From Brachymonas wangyanguii (GTDB taxonomy: Bacteria; Pseudomonadota; Gammaproteobacteria; Burkholderiales; Burkholderiaceae_C), in contig NZ_CP173677.1 of NCBI RefSeq assembly GCF_045055315.1, forward strand, positions 620,001 through 684,000: 64,000 bases of DNA, given 5' to 3'. Shown piece by piece: positions 62,262 to 64,000 of this stretch. The position numbers and the translations under genes are program-made. The number at the start of each line of letters is the position of its first letter. Within the stretch, counting starts at the first letter, position 1. A model generated the notes under the pieces. It worked only from the letters and a program-made list of their open reading frames with translations. It was not told where the DNA came from and ran no database searches.

Positions 62262-63698
62262 ATGAACGCACAACAACCCGCCGTGGCCCTGGCCGATTGC
62301 GCCATCGCCGACATCTCCCTGGCCGAATGGGGCCGCAAGGAAATCCGCATTGCCGAGACCGAAATGCCCGGCCTGATGGCGATCCGTGACGAATACGCGG
62401 CCAGCCAGCCGCTCAAGGGCGCCCGCATTGCCGGCAGCCTGCACATGACGATCCAGACCGCCGTGCTGATCGAGACGCTGCAGGCGCTGGGTGCCGAGGT
62501 GCGCTGGGCTTCCTGCAACATTTTCTCCACGCAGGACCATGCGGCCGCCGCGATTGCCGCCGGTGGCACGCCGGTGTTTGCCATCAAGGGCGAGACGCTG
62601 CAGGACTACTGGGACTACACCCACCGCATCTTCGACTTTGGTGCCGCCAATACCGCTGGCGAAGGCCCGAACATGATCCTGGACGATGGCGGTGATGCCA
62701 CCATCCTGATGCACCTGGGCATGCAGGCCGAAAAAGACCAGTCTGTGCTGGCCAACCCGGGCAGCGAGGAAGAAACCATCCTGTTTGCCGCGATCAAGGC
62801 CAAGCTGGCAGAAGACCCGAACTGGTACAGCCGCAAGAGCGCCGAGATCCAGGGCGTGACCGAGGAAACCACTACCGGCGTGCACCGCCTGAACGAGATG
62901 TCCGCCAAGGGCACGCTGAAGTTCCGCGCCATCAACGTGAACGATTCCGTCACCAAGAGCAAGTTCGACAACCTGTACGGCTGCCGTGAATCGCTGGTGG
63001 ACGGCATCAAGCGTGCCACCGACGTGATGATTGCCGGCAAGGTCGCCGTGGTTTGCGGCTACGGTGACGTGGGCAAGGGCAGTGCCCAGGCGCTGCGTGC
63101 CCTGAGCGCTCAGGTGTGGGTGACCGAAATCGATCCGATCTGCGCACTGCAGGCGGCGATGGAAGGCTACCGTGTGGTGACCATGGAATATGCCGCCGAC
63201 AAGGCCGACATCTTCGTCACCACCACTGGCAACCGCGACGTGATCCGCTACGAGCACATGGCAGCCATGAAGGACCAGTCCATCGTCTGCAATATCGGCC
63301 ACTTCGACAACGAGATCCAGGTTGCCGAGCTGGAAAAGAACTGCCAGTGGGAAGAAATCAAGCCGCAGGTCGACCACGTGATCTTCCCGGATGGCAAGCG
63401 CATCATCCTGCTGGCCAAGGGTCGTCTGGTGAACCTGGGCTGCGCCACCGGCCACCCGAGCTACGTGATGTCGTCCTCCTTTGCCAACCAGACCATCGCG
63501 CAGATGGAGCTGTACTGCCACCCTGACCGTTACGAGAACGGCAAGGTCTACGTGCTGCCCAAGCACCTGGACGAGAAGGTCGCGCGCCTGCAGCTGAAGA
63601 AGCTGAATGCCGACCTGACCGAGCTGACCGATGCCCAGGCCGCCTACATTGGCGTCGCCAAGGAAGGCCCGTACAAGGCCGACAGCTACCGCTACTGA
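62262..63698 (+). CDS. ahcY: Adenosylhomocysteinase
   Basis: A 478-residue NAD-dependent enzyme that splits S-adenosylhomocysteine into adenosine and homocysteine, relieving methyltransferase inhibition. Substrate pocket SLHMTIQTAVLIETL and NLDDGGDAT-like LDDGGDAT; the NAD fold CGYGDVGKGSAQALR; ending GPYKADSYRY, the universal C-terminus. It starts at ATG 62262 after GGAG. It lies under the SAH riboswitch, so its product need is sensed directly. Two more genes follow closely. Confidence 0.97.
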   Translation: MNAQQPAVALADCAIADISLAEWGRKEIRIAETEMPGLMAIRDEYAASQPLKGARIAGSLHMTIQTAVLIETLQALGAEVRWASCNIFSTQDHAAAAIAAGGTPVFAIKGETLQDYWDYTHRIFDFGAANTAGEGPNMILDDGGDATILMHLGMQAEKDQSVLANPGSEEETILFAAIKAKLAEDPNWYSRKSAEIQGVTEETTTGVHRLNEMSAKGTLKFRAINVNDSVTKSKFDNLYGCRESLVDGIKRATDVMIAGKVAVVCGYGDVGKGSAQALRALSAQVWVTEIDPICALQAAMEGYRVVTMEYAADKADIFVTTTGNRDVIRYEHMAAMKDQSIVCNIGHFDNEIQVAELEKNCQWEEIKPQVDHVIFPDGKRIILLAKGRLVNLGCATGHPSYVMSSSFANQTIAQMELYCHPDRYENGKVYVLPKHLDEKVARLQLKKLNADLTELTDAQAAYIGVAKEGPYKADSYRY

Positions 63699-63713
63699 TC
63701 GCCGGAGCATGCC

Positions 63714-63977
63714 GTGTCGCCCGTTGCCGTGTTTTCTGCTGCCGAACGTGAACAGCTGCTGGCCCTGAAAGGGGTCGGTCCGGCCGTGATCCAGCGGCTG
63801 GAAGACACTGGCCACGCGCCACTGGCCGCGCTGGTCGATGCCGATCCGGTCGAGATCGTGGCCGAGATTGCCGCCATGATGCGTTCCTCCTGCTGGAAGA
63901 ACAACCCGCATGCGATCCGCGCCATCAGCGCCGCCATCGGGCTGGCGAACCACCTGCACGAGGAAGGCCAAGCCTGA
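63714..63977 (+). CDS. Helix-hairpin-helix protein, Cdd1/mitomycin-resistance-like
   Basis: An 87-residue protein with one helix-hairpin-helix motif: LLALKGVGPAVIQRLEDTGH, then a helical DPVEIVAEIAAMM and RSSCWKNNPHAIRAI. It resembles the small pathogenicity-locus Cdd1 / mitomycin resistance proteins, which are poorly known and may bind DNA. GTG 63714 is used; a weak GGAGC lies upstream. It is between ahcY (15 bp) and tlyA (overlap of one base), so it may share the riboswitch-controlled transcript. Confidence 0.7.
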   Translation: MSPVAVFSAAEREQLLALKGVGPAVIQRLEDTGHAPLAALVDADPVEIVAEIAAMMRSSCWKNNPHAIRAISAAIGLANHLHEEGQA

Positions 63978-64000
63978 TGCGTGCCGACCAGCTGCTCGTC
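63977..64000 (+). CDS. tlyA: TlyA family rRNA methyltransferase / hemolysin, N-terminal fragment
   Basis: Only eight codons are seen, MRADQLLV, cut by the window end. This is the usual start of the S4-like domain in TlyA (MRxDQLLVERGL). In many Burkholderiales tlyA follows ahcY, which supports the call. The ATG overlaps the preceding stop (TGATG). TlyA uses S-adenosylmethionine and would produce SAH, the ahcY substrate. Confidence 0.65.

Overview
The window reads as a chromosomal segment of a GC-rich betaproteobacterium, most likely order Burkholderiales. The pointers are the corC-lnt-glyQ-glyS-gmhB gene order, an ahcY gene led by an S-adenosylhomocysteine (SAH) riboswitch with a tlyA start downstream, AceK, and a leucine/isovalerate (liu) catabolic regulon with a MerR-type LiuR. 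There are 51 supported protein genes (2 of them cut by the window ends), one tRNA-Lys(CTT), no rRNA, no CRISPR array, and no recognisable insertion sequence or prophage.

Left part (1-10.7 kb): the end of a quinone oxidoreductase; an ATP-grasp/Alpha-E fusion coupled to a transglutaminase; the Rep-type helicase; an AEC transporter; a small secreted protein; proline iminopeptidase; and the primosomal helicase priA.

10.7-11.9 kb is a 1.13 kb non-coding block between priA and hemE. It holds three degenerate copies of a module: a perfect DnaA box, a second near-box 12 bp on, and an A+T-rich patch about 100 bp on. A 13-bp inverted repeat lies in the middle. To its right about four in five genes are on the + strand; to its left the strands are mixed. 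It is the best candidate here for a replication origin or a DnaA-titration locus.

12-25 kb is core biosynthesis and envelope (hemE, a YidB-like protein, a GNAT enzyme, corC, lnt, glyQS, gmhB, a YgjP-type metallopeptidase, rlpA), then liuR and isovaleryl-CoA dehydrogenase with a LiuR-type operator between them, then carbonic anhydrase. 25-30 kb holds aceK, a thiolase, a short-chain dehydrogenase and a second acyl-CoA dehydrogenase.

30.2-35.7 kb is an accessory patch. It has a DUF4160/DUF2442 toxin-antitoxin-like pair, a Phd/RelE pair, and on the opposite strand an A+T-rich 965-residue protein with a HIT-like, PLD, SF2 helicase and DUF3427 layout, probably a single-gene antiphage or restriction-like system. 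A coiled-coil protein of unknown role follows.

37.7-47 kb is the second liu cluster. A second copy of the LiuR-type palindrome precedes an acyl-CoA synthetase, methylcrotonyl-CoA carboxylase (both subunits), methylglutaconyl-CoA hydratase and HMG-CoA lyase. An exported alpha/beta hydrolase and a DUF4126 membrane protein are interleaved. With isovaleryl-CoA dehydrogenase these convert isovaleryl-CoA to acetyl-CoA and acetoacetate. 47-64 kb carries small housekeeping genes (dtd, IMPACT/YigZ), an SLC23-like permease, ilvD, two paralogous CoA-transferases, an EamA exporter, ybeY-phoH, ruvAB, the acetate permease pair yjcH-actP, and riboswitch-controlled ahcY followed by a helix-hairpin-helix protein and the first codons of tlyA.
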